Below, piece after piece: positions 44,721 through 54,096 of a stretch of DNA of 64,000 nt. The position numbers were made by a program, and so were the translations under genes. Numbering within the stretch: the first letter of the stretch is position 1; each line of letters opens with the position of its first letter. The stretch is taken from contig JAJRWB010000041.1 of NCBI GenBank assembly GCA_024276995.1, positions 91,015-155,014 on the forward strand. Reading direction: 5' to 3'. The notes under the pieces were generated by a model, which had not been told where the DNA came from, searched no databases, and saw only the letters and a program-made list of their open reading frames with translations. The DNA is from Candidatus Eiseniibacteriota bacterium (GTDB taxonomy: Bacteria > Orphanbacterota > Orphanbacteria > Orphanbacterales > Orphanbacteraceae).

Positions 44721-45671
44721 ATGATTCGTTCGCTGCGCCATAGACTGCGACGGTATGTCGAAAAACGTCCTCGTAAATCGCTGACTATTTTCGCCTACCA
44801 CGGCATCTGCGCGCGCCCCCTCCCGATCCCTGATCCCTGTTTCCTGACCGGTGAGGTTTTTTCCGCGCAATTGGACATCATCTCCGGTTCGTACAGGATG
44901 CTTCCCCTGGCCCGGGGGATCGATCTCCTGCGACGCGGCCGGATCGACGAACCGTGCGCCGCGCTCACCTTCGATGACGGCTTCGCGGGACTCTATCACG
45001 AAGTCTTTCCCCTCCTTCGAGAACGGAACGTGCCGGCCGCGTCATTCCCGGTGGCGTCTCTCGTCGGGAGCGACGATACGATCTGGTTCTGCAGGGTGAT
45101 CGATTCGTTCGCCCGAACGAAACACCGGTCGATCGAGTGGGAAGGGAGCGTTTTCGATCTTTCATCCGCCGAGGGCCGGACGGCGGCCTCGATCCATGTC
45201 CAGGAACAATTGAAATATGAGACGAACGCCAAGATGGAAGAGCGTCTTTCGCAGCTCGCCGCCGCTCTCGATGTGGAGCCGGAGATCCCGCCGACGGACG
45301 ACTCGCCGTTCCGGATGTTGAATTCCGCGCAGATTGCGGAGATGGCGGATTCGGGTCTTGTCGAATTCGGCGGTCACGGCATGAAGCACACGATTCTTTC
45401 GCTCCTGCCCGCCGCCGAGTTGGAGCGGGAGGTGGCCGGATCGATCGAAACGATCGGCGCCTTGTCCCGGCGGGAAATCGACCTGTTCGCCTATCCGAAC
45501 GGGAGGCGGGACGACTATGGAAGAGAGACGATCGACATGCTCCGTCGCTTCGGGATCCGCGCCGCCGTGACCATGCGGCACGGCAGGGCGGTGCGTCGCT
45601 CGCCCGAGCTGGAACTGCCGCGCTACTGGGTGGATGAGCATACGCCGCCCGAGGATCTTCGATTTCCATGA
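44721..45671 (+). CDS. Polysaccharide deacetylase (NodB/CE4 family)
   Basis: The protein has 316 aa. NodB homology domain: FAYHGI at the start, ALTFDDGFAG (Asp85 as base, Asp86 as metal ligand), GGHGMKHTIL (His219 and His223 as metal ligands) and FAYPNGRRDDY. It removes N- or O-acetyl groups from a sugar polymer using a divalent metal. The insert between TFDDG and the His pair is longer than in typical CE4 enzymes. There is no signal peptide, so it probably acts on a cytoplasmic, lipid-linked intermediate. Its stop overlaps the ATG of the next glycosyltransferase. Confidence 0.88.
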   Translation: MIRSLRHRLRRYVEKRPRKSLTIFAYHGICARPLPIPDPCFLTGEVFSAQLDIISGSYRMLPLARGIDLLRRGRIDEPCAALTFDDGFAGLYHEVFPLLRERNVPAASFPVASLVGSDDTIWFCRVIDSFARTKHRSIEWEGSVFDLSSAEGRTAASIHVQEQLKYETNAKMEERLSQLAAALDVEPEIPPTDDSPFRMLNSAQIAEMADSGLVEFGGHGMKHTILSLLPAAELEREVAGSIETIGALSRREIDLFAYPNGRRDDYGRETIDMLRRFGIRAAVTMRHGRAVRRSPELELPRYWVDEHTPPEDLRFP

Positions 45672-46984
45672 TCCGACGGGTCTACCTGGTTCAGTGGTGG
45701 TTCGCCGAGGCCGGGGGGATGGAGCAGCATGTGGCGAACCTGGGGTGCGCTCTCGTTCGCCACGGCATCGATGTGGTCGTGTTCAGCCAGATGCCGGTTC
45801 CCCGGGGAAGCTGCTATGCGCGGCAACTGAAGGCCGCCGGCATCCCCGTGATCGGCCCGCCCGTCTGGACTTTCCGGTTCGCCCACAACAAGGAGTTTCG
45901 CAGGAGAATCCGCCGCGTCTTGTGGGCGCTTCTTTCCCCCTTGATCTTCACCCAGCGTCTCTGGTGGAAGGTGTTCGGATACCCCGGCGCGAGGCGCGAC
46001 ATGGTCGATAGGGTGAGCGACGTGGTCTATCTCGATTACTCCCGCGTTCTCCTGAAAAAACTGATCGATGTCCGCCGACTTTTCTTCCCGCCCGACGTGA
46101 TGCACGTCCATGGTTTCCGCCTCGATCAGGTGTGGCTCCTCCCATGGGCGCGGGAGCGGGGTATAGCGACGGTCTACACGGAACACGGCACCGTGAGCGA
46201 CTGGGACGGGCTCTATGAAAAAGAGGCGTCGGAGTGGCTTCTCGAAGGGGGGGTGATCGCATGCGTGTCGAACCGTTCCCGACGGAGTCTGCGCGAGTTC
46301 ATACCCGCCGACACGCCGGTGGAGATCGTTCCCCATATTGTCGAAGCGCCGCAGTCGCCCGTGGACGTCGCCGCGACGGGAGGGCGCGGCGGCTCGAAGG
46401 TGAACGCGACGTGCATCGCCAGGCTGCAAGAGGAGAAGGGAATCGACGACCTTGTCGATGCGATGGAGATCGTCGCCTCCGGCGATGTTCCCGTGCGGCT
46501 GATCCTGGCGGGCGATGGCCCGGCCCGGCCCCGCCTGGAAGAGAAGGTCCGCCGTCTCGGCCTCGGGAAACGGATCCGATTCCACGGATCGTTCCTCCCC
46601 TCGGAGCTTCCCGCCCTCATGAAAAGGACCGACATGATCGTTATCCCATCGCGTACCGAGGGGCTTCCGATCACTCTGATCGAGGCGATGGCGTACGGCC
46701 GGCCGATCGTGGCGACGAAGGTCGGCGGTATCCCGGAAGTGATCCGCCATGGGGAAAGCGGTCTCCTCGTCGAGCCGACTTCCCCCGAATCGCTCGCCGC
46801 GGGCATCGCGCGCCTGGCCGCCGACGGCGCGCTGCGGGATCGCTTCGCCCGGGAGGCGCGGCGCGATTTCGAGGTGGGAGGTTATGGGGAAGAGTCGGTT
46901 GTCGCGGCGACCGGAGCACTCTATGAAACGGCGCTTCGCCGGCGCGCCGACGCGGCGAAGAACGGTGCGGCATGCGCATTCTGA
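45668..46984 (+). CDS. Glycosyltransferase family 4 protein
   Basis: The protein has 438 aa. ATG 45668 overlaps the deacetylase stop (ATGA). GT-B fold: N-terminal EAGGMEQHVANLGCALVRHG acceptor-domain glycine loop, HVHGFRLDQV, VTEHG-like YTEHGTVSDW, and donor domain with CIARLQEEKGIDDLVDAM, LILAGDGPARP, FHGSFLPSELPALM and SRTEGLPITLIEAMAYGRPI (E-x7-E). It is probably a hexosyltransferase of the surface polysaccharide pathway, acting at the cytoplasmic face. It overlaps the next GT gene by 13 bases. Confidence 0.92.
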   Translation: MIRRVYLVQWWFAEAGGMEQHVANLGCALVRHGIDVVVFSQMPVPRGSCYARQLKAAGIPVIGPPVWTFRFAHNKEFRRRIRRVLWALLSPLIFTQRLWWKVFGYPGARRDMVDRVSDVVYLDYSRVLLKKLIDVRRLFFPPDVMHVHGFRLDQVWLLPWARERGIATVYTEHGTVSDWDGLYEKEASEWLLEGGVIACVSNRSRRSLREFIPADTPVEIVPHIVEAPQSPVDVAATGGRGGSKVNATCIARLQEEKGIDDLVDAMEIVASGDVPVRLILAGDGPARPRLEEKVRRLGLGKRIRFHGSFLPSELPALMKRTDMIVIPSRTEGLPITLIEAMAYGRPIVATKVGGIPEVIRHGESGLLVEPTSPESLAAGIARLAADGALRDRFAREARRDFEVGGYGEESVVAATGALYETALRRRADAAKNGAACAF

Positions 46985-48177
46985 TCATCAGCAACCTGGT
47001 GCCGTTGCCCCCCAACTCGGGTGGGCGGCTCAGGCAGTACCATCTCCTTCACCGGATCGTCGCGGCGGGGAAACACGAGGTGAGCTATGCGTGTCACCTC
47101 TGGGACGACGATGACAAGGCCGCGCTTCCCGAGCTTCGGAAGCTGTGCCGCCACGTGATCACCGGGTGGGTGCGCCGGAAGCCGTATGCGCGCCGGCTGC
47201 CCGTCATGGCGTCGTTCCTGCTGAAGGGACGGCCGCCGGAACTCGCCTTCTGGCGATCCGCCGAGCTGGCACGAAAGATCGGAAAGCTCTTGTCGAACGA
47301 GGAATTCGACGTCGTACAGATCGAGGAATCGCTCATGGCGTCGTATCTCGACGCCGTTCCCGCAACGTGCACGGCGAGGAAGATCCTCGTGTTTCACAAC
47401 ATCGGTTTCGACCAGTTCTCGAAGCTCGCCTCGATCTGCCCGGGATCGAAAGGGTGGTGGCATCGTTTCGGAGGGCTCATCTATTCCCGCTGGGAACCGG
47501 AGCTGACGAAGCGGTTCGACCGCTGCATCACGGTGTGCGATCGCGATCGCGACCTTCTCACGGAGCGCGCGGGCGCCGATCGCAAGGTCGCTGTGGTTCC
47601 CAACGGGGCGGACATCGGCGCGTGCCGTCCCCTCGGCGATCCGGAAACTCCCCCTTCGTTCCTCCTGATCGGCGATATGAACTATGAACCGTGCATCGAC
47701 GCGGCCCGCCGGTTCGCCATGGAGATTCTCCCCCGGATCCGGCGCCGAATCGACGGTGCGACTTTTCGCATCGTCGGGCGTGAGCCTTCACGCGCGGTCC
47801 GGCGGTTGCGGGGCGAATCGGTCGACGTCACCGGTGCCGTGAAGGAAGTGGCTCCCTGGTATGAGAAGTGCGCGGCCTGCGTGGTGCCTCTGCGCGCGGG
47901 GGGAGGGACGCGGCTCAAGATCCTCGAGGCGATGGCTCTCGGCCGCCCCGTGGTCTCCACGTCGATCGGAGCGGAAGGGCTCGACGTGCGCCACGGGGAG
48001 CATCTTCTCATCGGCGACGACGACGAGTCGTTCGCCGGCGAGGCGGTGCGCGCCGCCCGTGGAGGGGACGAGATCGCAGGAATGATCGAACGAGCGCGGC
48101 GGCTGGTGGCGTCGAAGTACGACTGGGACGGCATCGCCGTCCGGCAGAACCGGATCTATGAAGAAATGAGCCGATAG
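46972..48177 (+). CDS. Glycosyltransferase family 4 protein
   Basis: The protein has 401 aa. ATG 46972 lies inside the end of the previous gene. Motifs are ILIISNLVPLPPNSGGRLRQ (Gly-rich acceptor loop), VFHNIGFDQF, VAVVPNGADIGACRP, FLLIGDMNYEPCIDAARRF and VPLRAGGGTRLKILEAMALG, the E-containing nucleotide-sugar loop. The latter two are typical of GT4 enzymes that follow the PEP-CTERM/exosortase or capsule pattern ('GMNYxPN'). It adds one sugar of the repeat unit. Specificity is unknown. Confidence 0.92.
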   Translation: MRILIISNLVPLPPNSGGRLRQYHLLHRIVAAGKHEVSYACHLWDDDDKAALPELRKLCRHVITGWVRRKPYARRLPVMASFLLKGRPPELAFWRSAELARKIGKLLSNEEFDVVQIEESLMASYLDAVPATCTARKILVFHNIGFDQFSKLASICPGSKGWWHRFGGLIYSRWEPELTKRFDRCITVCDRDRDLLTERAGADRKVAVVPNGADIGACRPLGDPETPPSFLLIGDMNYEPCIDAARRFAMEILPRIRRRIDGATFRIVGREPSRAVRRLRGESVDVTGAVKEVAPWYEKCAACVVPLRAGGGTRLKILEAMALGRPVVSTSIGAEGLDVRHGEHLLIGDDDESFAGEAVRAARGGDEIAGMIERARRLVASKYDWDGIAVRQNRIYEEMSR

Positions 48178-48181
48178 CGCT

Positions 48182-50215
48182 ATGCGAGAGAAACAACCAC
48201 TGCCGTTTTCGAGTGTGTTCGTCATCAACCTGCGAAGGTGCACCAAGCGGTGGGCATCGGCGAAAGGACAGCTCGAGCGAAGCGGCGTGAAAGAGGTCAC
48301 GCGGTGGGAGGCGTTTGATGGGGAAAAGCTGGACGATGTCGTCATCGGCCGGCTCCAGCGGGAAGGGGTTCTCTCCACCGACCTCGGCCACTTTTCCGAA
48401 AGTGCGCGAAAAGGGGAGATCGGGTGCGCCCTAAGCCATGCGGCGCTTCTCGAACATATTGCCGAGAAGAAGATCCCGCGGGCGCTCATCCTCGAGGACG
48501 ATTTCGAGATTCCCGGCCCCGTCGGCACGTGGTCCGACCGCATCGGCGCCGCCTTCGCCGACCTCCCGTCCGATTTCGATGTCTGGTTCCTTTTCCGTTG
48601 CTTCGACGTTCGAAGAAAAGCGAAGCGGATCACTCCGCGAACGGTTATACCGTTCACGCCGCTTTGCGCGACGGCCTACTGTGTCACGCCGCGGGGAGCG
48701 GGGAAACTCCTCCGCGCCGCGAAGCCTCTTCGCAAGGCGATCGACCGAACATATGTGGAAGACATGGTCCGCAAAAGGCGGGCGGTGGTTTTCGCGGCGA
48801 GTCCTCCCCTCGTGCTTCCGGGCGGCCACCGGTCGATTATCAACGCGGAAAACACGGACAAGGCATGGATCGACGGCGGTGTCAACCGCCCGCCCGAGTA
48901 CTGGCCCGACCACTTCAAGGAAGGGAAGAACCCGTTCGCGAGGTTCGTCTATCTCACGGCGCCGTGGGTAGGGCGCCTCTCCCGAAAACGTATCGTCTCG
49001 AGGGAAGATCCGCCTCTGCGCCCGATGACGCCGAAACGGGCGGCAAAAGATGACGCGCCGAAAACCGGACATGTTCCCCGCTCTTCGTACGAGCGCCCGC
49101 CGATCACGTTCTGCATGATCAACCGCAATGGGGAACAGCATTTTCCCATGACCCTCCCGGCGTTGGGGGAAGCGATCTCACCGTCGGACGAACTCCTTCT
49201 TGTGGACAACGCCTCCACCGATCGAAGCGCGGAGATCTTCCGAAGCGAGTTCCCGCGGGCGAAGGTGATATCTCTTCCCTCGAACGGCGGCCCCGCCGCG
49301 GCGCGCAACGCCGGCTTCCGCGCCGCGGCGAACGACGGGATTCTCTTCCTCGACAACGATATCGCCCTGCGGCCCGGAACGGCGGACCGTCTGCATCGGA
49401 GTCTCCACGGTGACCGGCATGTTCTCCTCACCCTGCCCAGGGTGCTGTACGCCTCTTCGCCCGATACGATTCACTTCGACGGCGCGGACAGCCACTTCCT
49501 CGGCCACATGATTACGCGCAACACCGACTGTGAAGTCTCCACCATCCCGGCAAGGACTCTACCGGTCGGTTCGATGGTCAGCGCGTGCTTTTACATCGAT
49601 CGGAGCCGGTGGAACGGGGGCGAACCGTTCGACGAGACATTTATCTTCAACTATGAAGATCACGATTTCGGGATGCGCGCCCGCGCCATGGGCTGGACGA
49701 TCTTGTGCGTTCCTTCCGCCGCGGTGCTTCACGGCGATGGAACGCCCGGACTCTCCTTCCGAAGGGGACGGCCCTACCCCTCCCGCCGCGTCCCCCATCT
49801 CCTCCAAGGGCGGTGGAAGGTGATCCTGAAGAACTACGAAACCCGCTCCCTGGTGCTTCTCTTTCCGGCCCTTCTTCTTTACGAGGCGATTCTCCTTTTC
49901 GGCTCGGTCATGAAGGGATGGTCCGGTGTATGGTGGTCCTCGATCCGGTCGGTGGCCGAGGGGAGGGGCCGGATCTCCAATCAGCGTTCGGCGCTGAGGT
50001 CGATGCGCCGCGCCGGTGATGGAACGATTCTTCGTAACGGACACATTCCGCTCACGAAAACGATCGCCCGGTCTCCGGTCACCGCCTGGATGAAACCATT
50101 GATCGATCTGGGGTTCTTCCTGTATGGGTCGGCGTTCCTCAGCTTCCTGAGCCGGCGGAGGGAAGAGGGAAGCTCGGGCGCCGGTCGGTGGTCTGTTCGG
50201 AAGGAGAGGACTTGA
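48182..50215 (+). CDS. Bifunctional glycosyltransferase: GT25 domain fused to GT2 domain
   Basis: The protein has 677 aa, starting 4 bases after the previous stop. The N-terminal GT25/LPS-type domain (about 8-225) has VFVINLRRCTKRW, GEIGCALSHAALLEH and LILEDDFEIP. After a basic linker (about 265-300) comes a GT2 domain (about 305-540): LLLVDNASTDRSAEIF, NGGPAAARNAGF, ILFLDNDIALRPG and IFNYEDHDFGMRARAMGW. Hydrophobic helices near 560-590 and 635-650 suggest membrane association. Both halves have their catalytic acidic motifs, so one polypeptide may add two consecutive sugars. A frame break between two genes is not indicated, since the frame is continuous with a linker. Confidence 0.9.
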   Translation: MREKQPLPFSSVFVINLRRCTKRWASAKGQLERSGVKEVTRWEAFDGEKLDDVVIGRLQREGVLSTDLGHFSESARKGEIGCALSHAALLEHIAEKKIPRALILEDDFEIPGPVGTWSDRIGAAFADLPSDFDVWFLFRCFDVRRKAKRITPRTVIPFTPLCATAYCVTPRGAGKLLRAAKPLRKAIDRTYVEDMVRKRRAVVFAASPPLVLPGGHRSIINAENTDKAWIDGGVNRPPEYWPDHFKEGKNPFARFVYLTAPWVGRLSRKRIVSREDPPLRPMTPKRAAKDDAPKTGHVPRSSYERPPITFCMINRNGEQHFPMTLPALGEAISPSDELLLVDNASTDRSAEIFRSEFPRAKVISLPSNGGPAAARNAGFRAAANDGILFLDNDIALRPGTADRLHRSLHGDRHVLLTLPRVLYASSPDTIHFDGADSHFLGHMITRNTDCEVSTIPARTLPVGSMVSACFYIDRSRWNGGEPFDETFIFNYEDHDFGMRARAMGWTILCVPSAAVLHGDGTPGLSFRRGRPYPSRRVPHLLQGRWKVILKNYETRSLVLLFPALLLYEAILLFGSVMKGWSGVWWSSIRSVAEGRGRISNQRSALRSMRRAGDGTILRNGHIPLTKTIARSPVTAWMKPLIDLGFFLYGSAFLSFLSRRREEGSSGAGRWSVRKERT

Positions 50216-51034
50216 ATGTCCGGTCCGACGACAGTAAACGGTTCAAGAGAAACCTTCCGGAGCGGCACCGCCCGGATCTGGCGGTACCGGGCTTTCCTGG
50301 TGCACCTTGTGGTCCGGAATATCCGCGTCAAGTACCGCGCCTCCATACTCGGCTTCGGGTGGACCCTCCTGAATCCGATCATCATGCTCTCGATCCTGCT
50401 CGCCGTGTTCACTCACATTATCAAGATCCCGATCGAACATTACTGGGCGTTTCTTGTGAGCGGGTTTTTCGCATGGAATTACATCAATCAGACGTTGAAT
50501 CATGCCGCGCAGGTGCTCGAAGAACATGACGGTCTGGTTCGGAACTACCCTTTCCCGACGGAAATCACCGTGTACAGCGGAGCGATCTCGAAGCTGGTGG
50601 AGTTCTCCATCGAGATCGTTCTCGTGACGACCGTGCTCCTCCTTTTTCATCACAAGTCGATTCCCCTCCCGTTCGTCCTTCTCCCGGTGTTGATCGCCCT
50701 TCAACTCATGCTCGTTATCGGACTGAGTCTGGTCGTCGCCGTCGTCTCCGTATATTATGAGGACGTAAAGCATATGCTCCCACTCCTTCTCATGGCGCTC
50801 TTCTACGTCTCCCCGGTGTTCTACACCGTCGATCTGGTGCCCGAATCGGTCCGAACCGTTTTCCTTCTCAATCCGGTCGCCCAGCTCCTGGTCTGCTACC
50901 AGTCGGTGCTCTACCACGGGACGATGCCCTCCATCGAGTCGCTGGCGGCGCTTACGCTCTCGTCCGTGGTTTTCTTCATCGTGGGTGCGGCGGTCTACAG
51001 GAAGCACGGAGGTCTCGTTGCCGAAATCGTCTAG
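50216..51034 (+). CDS. ABC-2 type polysaccharide exporter, permease subunit (Wzm-like)
   Basis: The protein has 272 aa. ATG 50216 directly follows the previous stop, with GGAAGGAGAGG upstream. Six hydrophobic helices with an amphipathic N-terminal part VRNIRVKYRASILGFGWTL, the hallmark of O-antigen/capsule/teichoic-type ABC-2 permeases, and the helix pair LMALFYVSPVFYTVDLVP. It forms the channel that moves a lipid-linked glycan across the inner membrane. It overlaps the ATPase gene by 17 bases. Confidence 0.93.
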   Translation: MSGPTTVNGSRETFRSGTARIWRYRAFLVHLVVRNIRVKYRASILGFGWTLLNPIIMLSILLAVFTHIIKIPIEHYWAFLVSGFFAWNYINQTLNHAAQVLEEHDGLVRNYPFPTEITVYSGAISKLVEFSIEIVLVTTVLLLFHHKSIPLPFVLLPVLIALQLMLVIGLSLVVAVVSVYYEDVKHMLPLLLMALFYVSPVFYTVDLVPESVRTVFLLNPVAQLLVCYQSVLYHGTMPSIESLAALTLSSVVFFIVGAAVYRKHGGLVAEIV

Positions 51035-51779
51035 AACCGAACCGGAAGATGCGATTCTCCTCGATGGCGTGTCGAAGTCGTTCCATTACTCTTCTCATCG
51101 GGACGGTTCGGTTCGGGAGTGGTTCATTCGAAAGCTCACGGGCCGCCCAAGCCGGGCGACGTACGAGTTCTTCCGGATGTCGGGCATCGATCTTCGAATT
51201 GCGCGCGGGGAATCGGTGGCGCTTCTGGGCGACAACGGGTCGGGGAAAAGCTCACTCCTAAGGATCATCGCGGGGATCTACACGCCCACTTCGGGGCGTG
51301 TCGAGCGTTACGGCCGCCTCGCCACGGTGCTCGAGCTGGGGGCTGGCTTCCACTCGGCGCTCTCGGGGATCGAGAACATCGGACTGAGCGCGTCGGTCAT
51401 GGGAATGAGGCACCGGGAGATCGAAGAAAGCATTCCCGACATTCTCGCGTTCGCCGAGCTGGGCGACTCGATCCGCGTCCCCCTCAAGTATTACTCCACC
51501 GGGATGCGGGCAAGACTCGCCTTCGCCATCGCCATGGCGGTTCAGCCGGACATACTCCTTCTCGACGAAGTCCTCGCCGTGGGCGACCAGGCATTTCAGA
51601 AGAAGTGTATCGGGCGGATACGAGGAATCCAGGCGGACGGGGCGACGCTCGTCTATGTTTCCCACGATCTCGAGTCGGCGGCGAAGCTCTGCGATCGTGC
51701 GATCTTGATGCGGGAGGGGAGAATCGTGGAGGACGGACCGACGGGAAGGGTGCTGCAGGCGTACGAAATCGGGCGATAG
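51018..51779 (+). CDS. ABC polysaccharide exporter, ATP-binding subunit (Wzt-like)
   Basis: The protein has 253 aa. The start chosen is TTG 51018 because GGAGG sits five bases upstream. A GTG at 50985 is in frame but has no site. Walker A GDNGSGKSS (71-79), signature YYSTGMRARLAFA, Walker B ILLLDEVLAVGD, and a YVSHDLES switch His. The YSTGM signature and E(L)GAGFH loop are typical of TagH/RfbE/Wzt exporters. The C-terminal glycan-binding domain of long Wzt proteins is absent, so chain-terminus recognition is not expected. Confidence 0.93.
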   Translation: MPKSSRTEPEDAILLDGVSKSFHYSSHRDGSVREWFIRKLTGRPSRATYEFFRMSGIDLRIARGESVALLGDNGSGKSSLLRIIAGIYTPTSGRVERYGRLATVLELGAGFHSALSGIENIGLSASVMGMRHREIEESIPDILAFAELGDSIRVPLKYYSTGMRARLAFAIAMAVQPDILLLDEVLAVGDQAFQKKCIGRIRGIQADGATLVYVSHDLESAAKLCDRAILMREGRIVEDGPTGRVLQAYEIGR

Positions 51780-51832
51780 CGTTTCACGGCCCCCGCCCCT
51801 GCCGTTCCCGATGCGACGTCGATCCCTCCCGG

Positions 51833-52951
51833 TCAGCGTTTCCCGTCACGTTCCTCCCGCAATCCGGTGTCGGCATGAGCTTTCAGGTCTCTCAGCGTCT
51901 GCGTCCATACCTCCCGATTGATTCCGAGTATTGCGGAAAGGTGCATCTGATTCCCCATCCGTTCCAATCGCCCGACGACTTCCGCCAATTCCTCCGCGGG
52001 AAGAGCATACACGCTGCACACCGCCGGTTCGGTCACCGTATTCACGAACACCCTTGATCGGAGGTTCTCCGCGAACAGGAGGAGATCGGGGAATTCGAAC
52101 CAAGTCTGCACCATGAGACAATACGCGAACGAGAGGCTCGTCCCTTTCCGATCGGTGTAGCTCTTGAACCGACGGATATTCTCCATTAGCCTCGCATGGC
52201 GCGAATGGAGGCGTACTTGCCCGAGCACTTCCGGGGAAACGGCGTCGAGTGAGATCACGATATCGGCCGCCATCGCCTCGAGCGCGGCCTCGACCTTCCC
52301 GTTGAAGATCGACCCATTCGTTGTGATCCGAACGCGGGTTCGTCCGGAGTCTCCGCCCCTGCCGAGGTTCTGCCACACACGGTAGTTCTCCGGCGAGAGA
52401 AACGGTTCGCCTCCGAAGAAATGCGCCCACCGCAGGCCGGGAAGGTACTTCTCCAAGTCGCTCATGAACCGGTCGCCGTACGGTTTTTCGAGAGGGGGGA
52501 GTTTTTCCCGGCGCCGCCGGATACGCGATGAGTTGAAACCGTCGCACATGATGCACTCGAAGTTGCACGCATTGCTCATAGAGAATTCCATGGCGACGGG
52601 CTTACGGGAATCTCGACTCCGGGGGATGAACTCATCGAACACAGTGGCGAACGCCCCTTGCGGATCGCCCCCTTCGATCTGCCAGCGGCAGAAATCGCAT
52701 TCAACGGGAAAATCATATCTCGCGAGGGAATCGCGAAGTCTCCGGTTTTCCCTCCCGTTCCAAATCGCTTCGAGGTCGTCGGTCGCCACGTTGCCCAGGG
52801 TGAAGCCGTTTCGAAGAGTTTGGCAGCAGGGCGTGACGTCGCCGGTGGGCCAGAAATAGAGCGATGTGAACGGTGCGTAACATGCCGACCGGAAGGGGTG
52901 ATCGGCGATCTTGCGGCTCTTGTCGTATTCTCTCCGCGTGGATTCTCTCAA
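51833..52951 (-). CDS. Radical SAM protein with N-terminal SPASM/twitch-type cysteine domain
   Basis: The protein has 372 aa. It begins at TTG 52951, the only in-frame start before the first Cys, with a poor ribosome site. The N-terminal Cys set (Cys24, Cys42, Cys43, Cys85, Cys88; CYAPFTSLYF, VTPCC, CDFC) forms an auxiliary Fe-S site like SPASM. The radical SAM core has SNACNFECIMC (Cys129-x3-Cys133-x2-Cys136), then HFFGGEPFLS and ITTNGS. The domain order is the reverse of most SPASM enzymes and matches 'twitch' radical SAM proteins found in glycan loci. It is encoded antisense to the surrounding polysaccharide genes. The modification target is unknown and could be a sugar, lipid or peptide. 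Confidence 0.87.
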   Translation of the reverse strand: MRESTRREYDKSRKIADHPFRSACYAPFTSLYFWPTGDVTPCCQTLRNGFTLGNVATDDLEAIWNGRENRRLRDSLARYDFPVECDFCRWQIEGGDPQGAFATVFDEFIPRSRDSRKPVAMEFSMSNACNFECIMCDGFNSSRIRRRREKLPPLEKPYGDRFMSDLEKYLPGLRWAHFFGGEPFLSPENYRVWQNLGRGGDSGRTRVRITTNGSIFNGKVEAALEAMAADIVISLDAVSPEVLGQVRLHSRHARLMENIRRFKSYTDRKGTSLSFAYCLMVQTWFEFPDLLLFAENLRSRVFVNTVTEPAVCSVYALPAEELAEVVGRLERMGNQMHLSAILGINREVWTQTLRDLKAHADTGLREERDGKR

Positions 52952-53097
52952 GGCGCGATCCCCGGCGTTTTCGACCCGCTGCGGAGCTGATCGTACACGG
53001 GCACCGCCCCGCCGACAAAAAAAATCGCCGCCCCGGCGATAATGCTTCTCTGTTCCCGTTTGACTTCCCTTTTCACCGGCGGCTAAGGTGAATCTTC

Positions 53098-54096
53098 ATG
53101 AGATGTATCTGGCTGGCATGGGAAAGGCACCGTCGAAGCGCGGAGCTGGCGCGCGCATTCGGCGCCGAGTACCGCCCGATCGATTTCGCGTCGCTGCCGA
53201 GGCTGCTCCGGTACGTCGCATGCACCGCGGTGACGTTCGCCGCGCTCCTATCGCGCCCGAAGCCGCGCATCGTATTCGTACAATCCCCTTCGATCTTCCT
53301 CGCCTTTCTCGCCGCGCTGATGAAACCGCTTCTCGGCTATGTCCTTATCATCGATGCCCACAACGCCGTGCCGAATTACCATCGCTCGGGGAAGCGGTTT
53401 CTCGAAGGGGTCGTTCGTTTCTCAACGAGGCGCGCCGACCTTGTGATCGTGAGCAATGATACTCTCGCACCTCCGATCCGGGCGATGGGGGGAGAGCCGG
53501 CGGTGCTTCCCGACCGTCTCCCGTCGATCGACGCCGCGCCGATGCCGGAACGGTTGCGCCGGGGCGCCCTGCCTGTGGTCACGCTGATCAGCACGTTCAA
53601 CTGGGACGAACCGATCGCGACGTTCATCGAAGGGGCGCAAGCGGCGAAAAGCGATTTTATTCTCTATGTTACAGGCCGGCGCGAAAAGGCGGGCGATCTC
53701 CTCCGGTTCGAGTCGGAGAGGGTCTTGTTCACCGGCTTTCTCCCCGACCGGCTCTTCGAGGGATTGATCGGGAATTCCGACTTGATCGCCGATCTGACCA
53801 CCGACGAAAGCGTGCTCGTTTGCGGGGCGTACGAAGCGGTGGCCGTGGGCGTGCCGCTCCTCCTCGTCGACGCGTCGCCGGCGCGGCGCCTCTTCACGGC
53901 GGGCACGCTCTTCGCCGAGAACAGCGTGGGAGGGTATCGTGATGCACTCGACCGCTTCTTCGCCGACCGCGGCCGGTATGCCGCCGAGATGAAGTCATTC
54001 GCCCCCCGTTTCGAACAGGAGTGGGCCCGTGCGTTCCGGTTGGTAGACGACCAGGTTCGCAATGCTTCCGGCGGCAAGGGGTGCGGCGATGCATGA
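53098..54096 (+). CDS. Glycosyltransferase-like protein (GT-B fold)
   Basis: The protein has 332 aa, with AAGGTGA before ATG 53098. It resembles GT4-like proteins: MRCIWLAWERHRRSAELARA, RIVFVQSPSIFLAFLAAL, IIDAHNAVPNYHR, VTLISTFNWDEPIATFIEGA, VLFTGFLPDRLFEGLIGNSD and AYEAVAVGVPLLLVDA in place of the classical ExFG loop. A hydrophobic stretch near residues 35-52 and 62-82 could anchor it to the membrane. It probably adds a sugar to the lipid-linked glycan. The final 8 bases overlap the next gene. Confidence 0.8.
   Translation: MRCIWLAWERHRRSAELARAFGAEYRPIDFASLPRLLRYVACTAVTFAALLSRPKPRIVFVQSPSIFLAFLAALMKPLLGYVLIIDAHNAVPNYHRSGKRFLEGVVRFSTRRADLVIVSNDTLAPPIRAMGGEPAVLPDRLPSIDAAPMPERLRRGALPVVTLISTFNWDEPIATFIEGAQAAKSDFILYVTGRREKAGDLLRFESERVLFTGFLPDRLFEGLIGNSDLIADLTTDESVLVCGAYEAVAVGVPLLLVDASPARRLFTAGTLFAENSVGGYRDALDRFFADRGRYAAEMKSFAPRFEQEWARAFRLVDDQVRNASGGKGCGDA

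Noticed and set aside
50985-51017. GTG 50985 as start of the ABC exporter ATPase
   Set aside because: No ribosome site precedes it, while TTG 51018 has GGAGG at ideal spacing.
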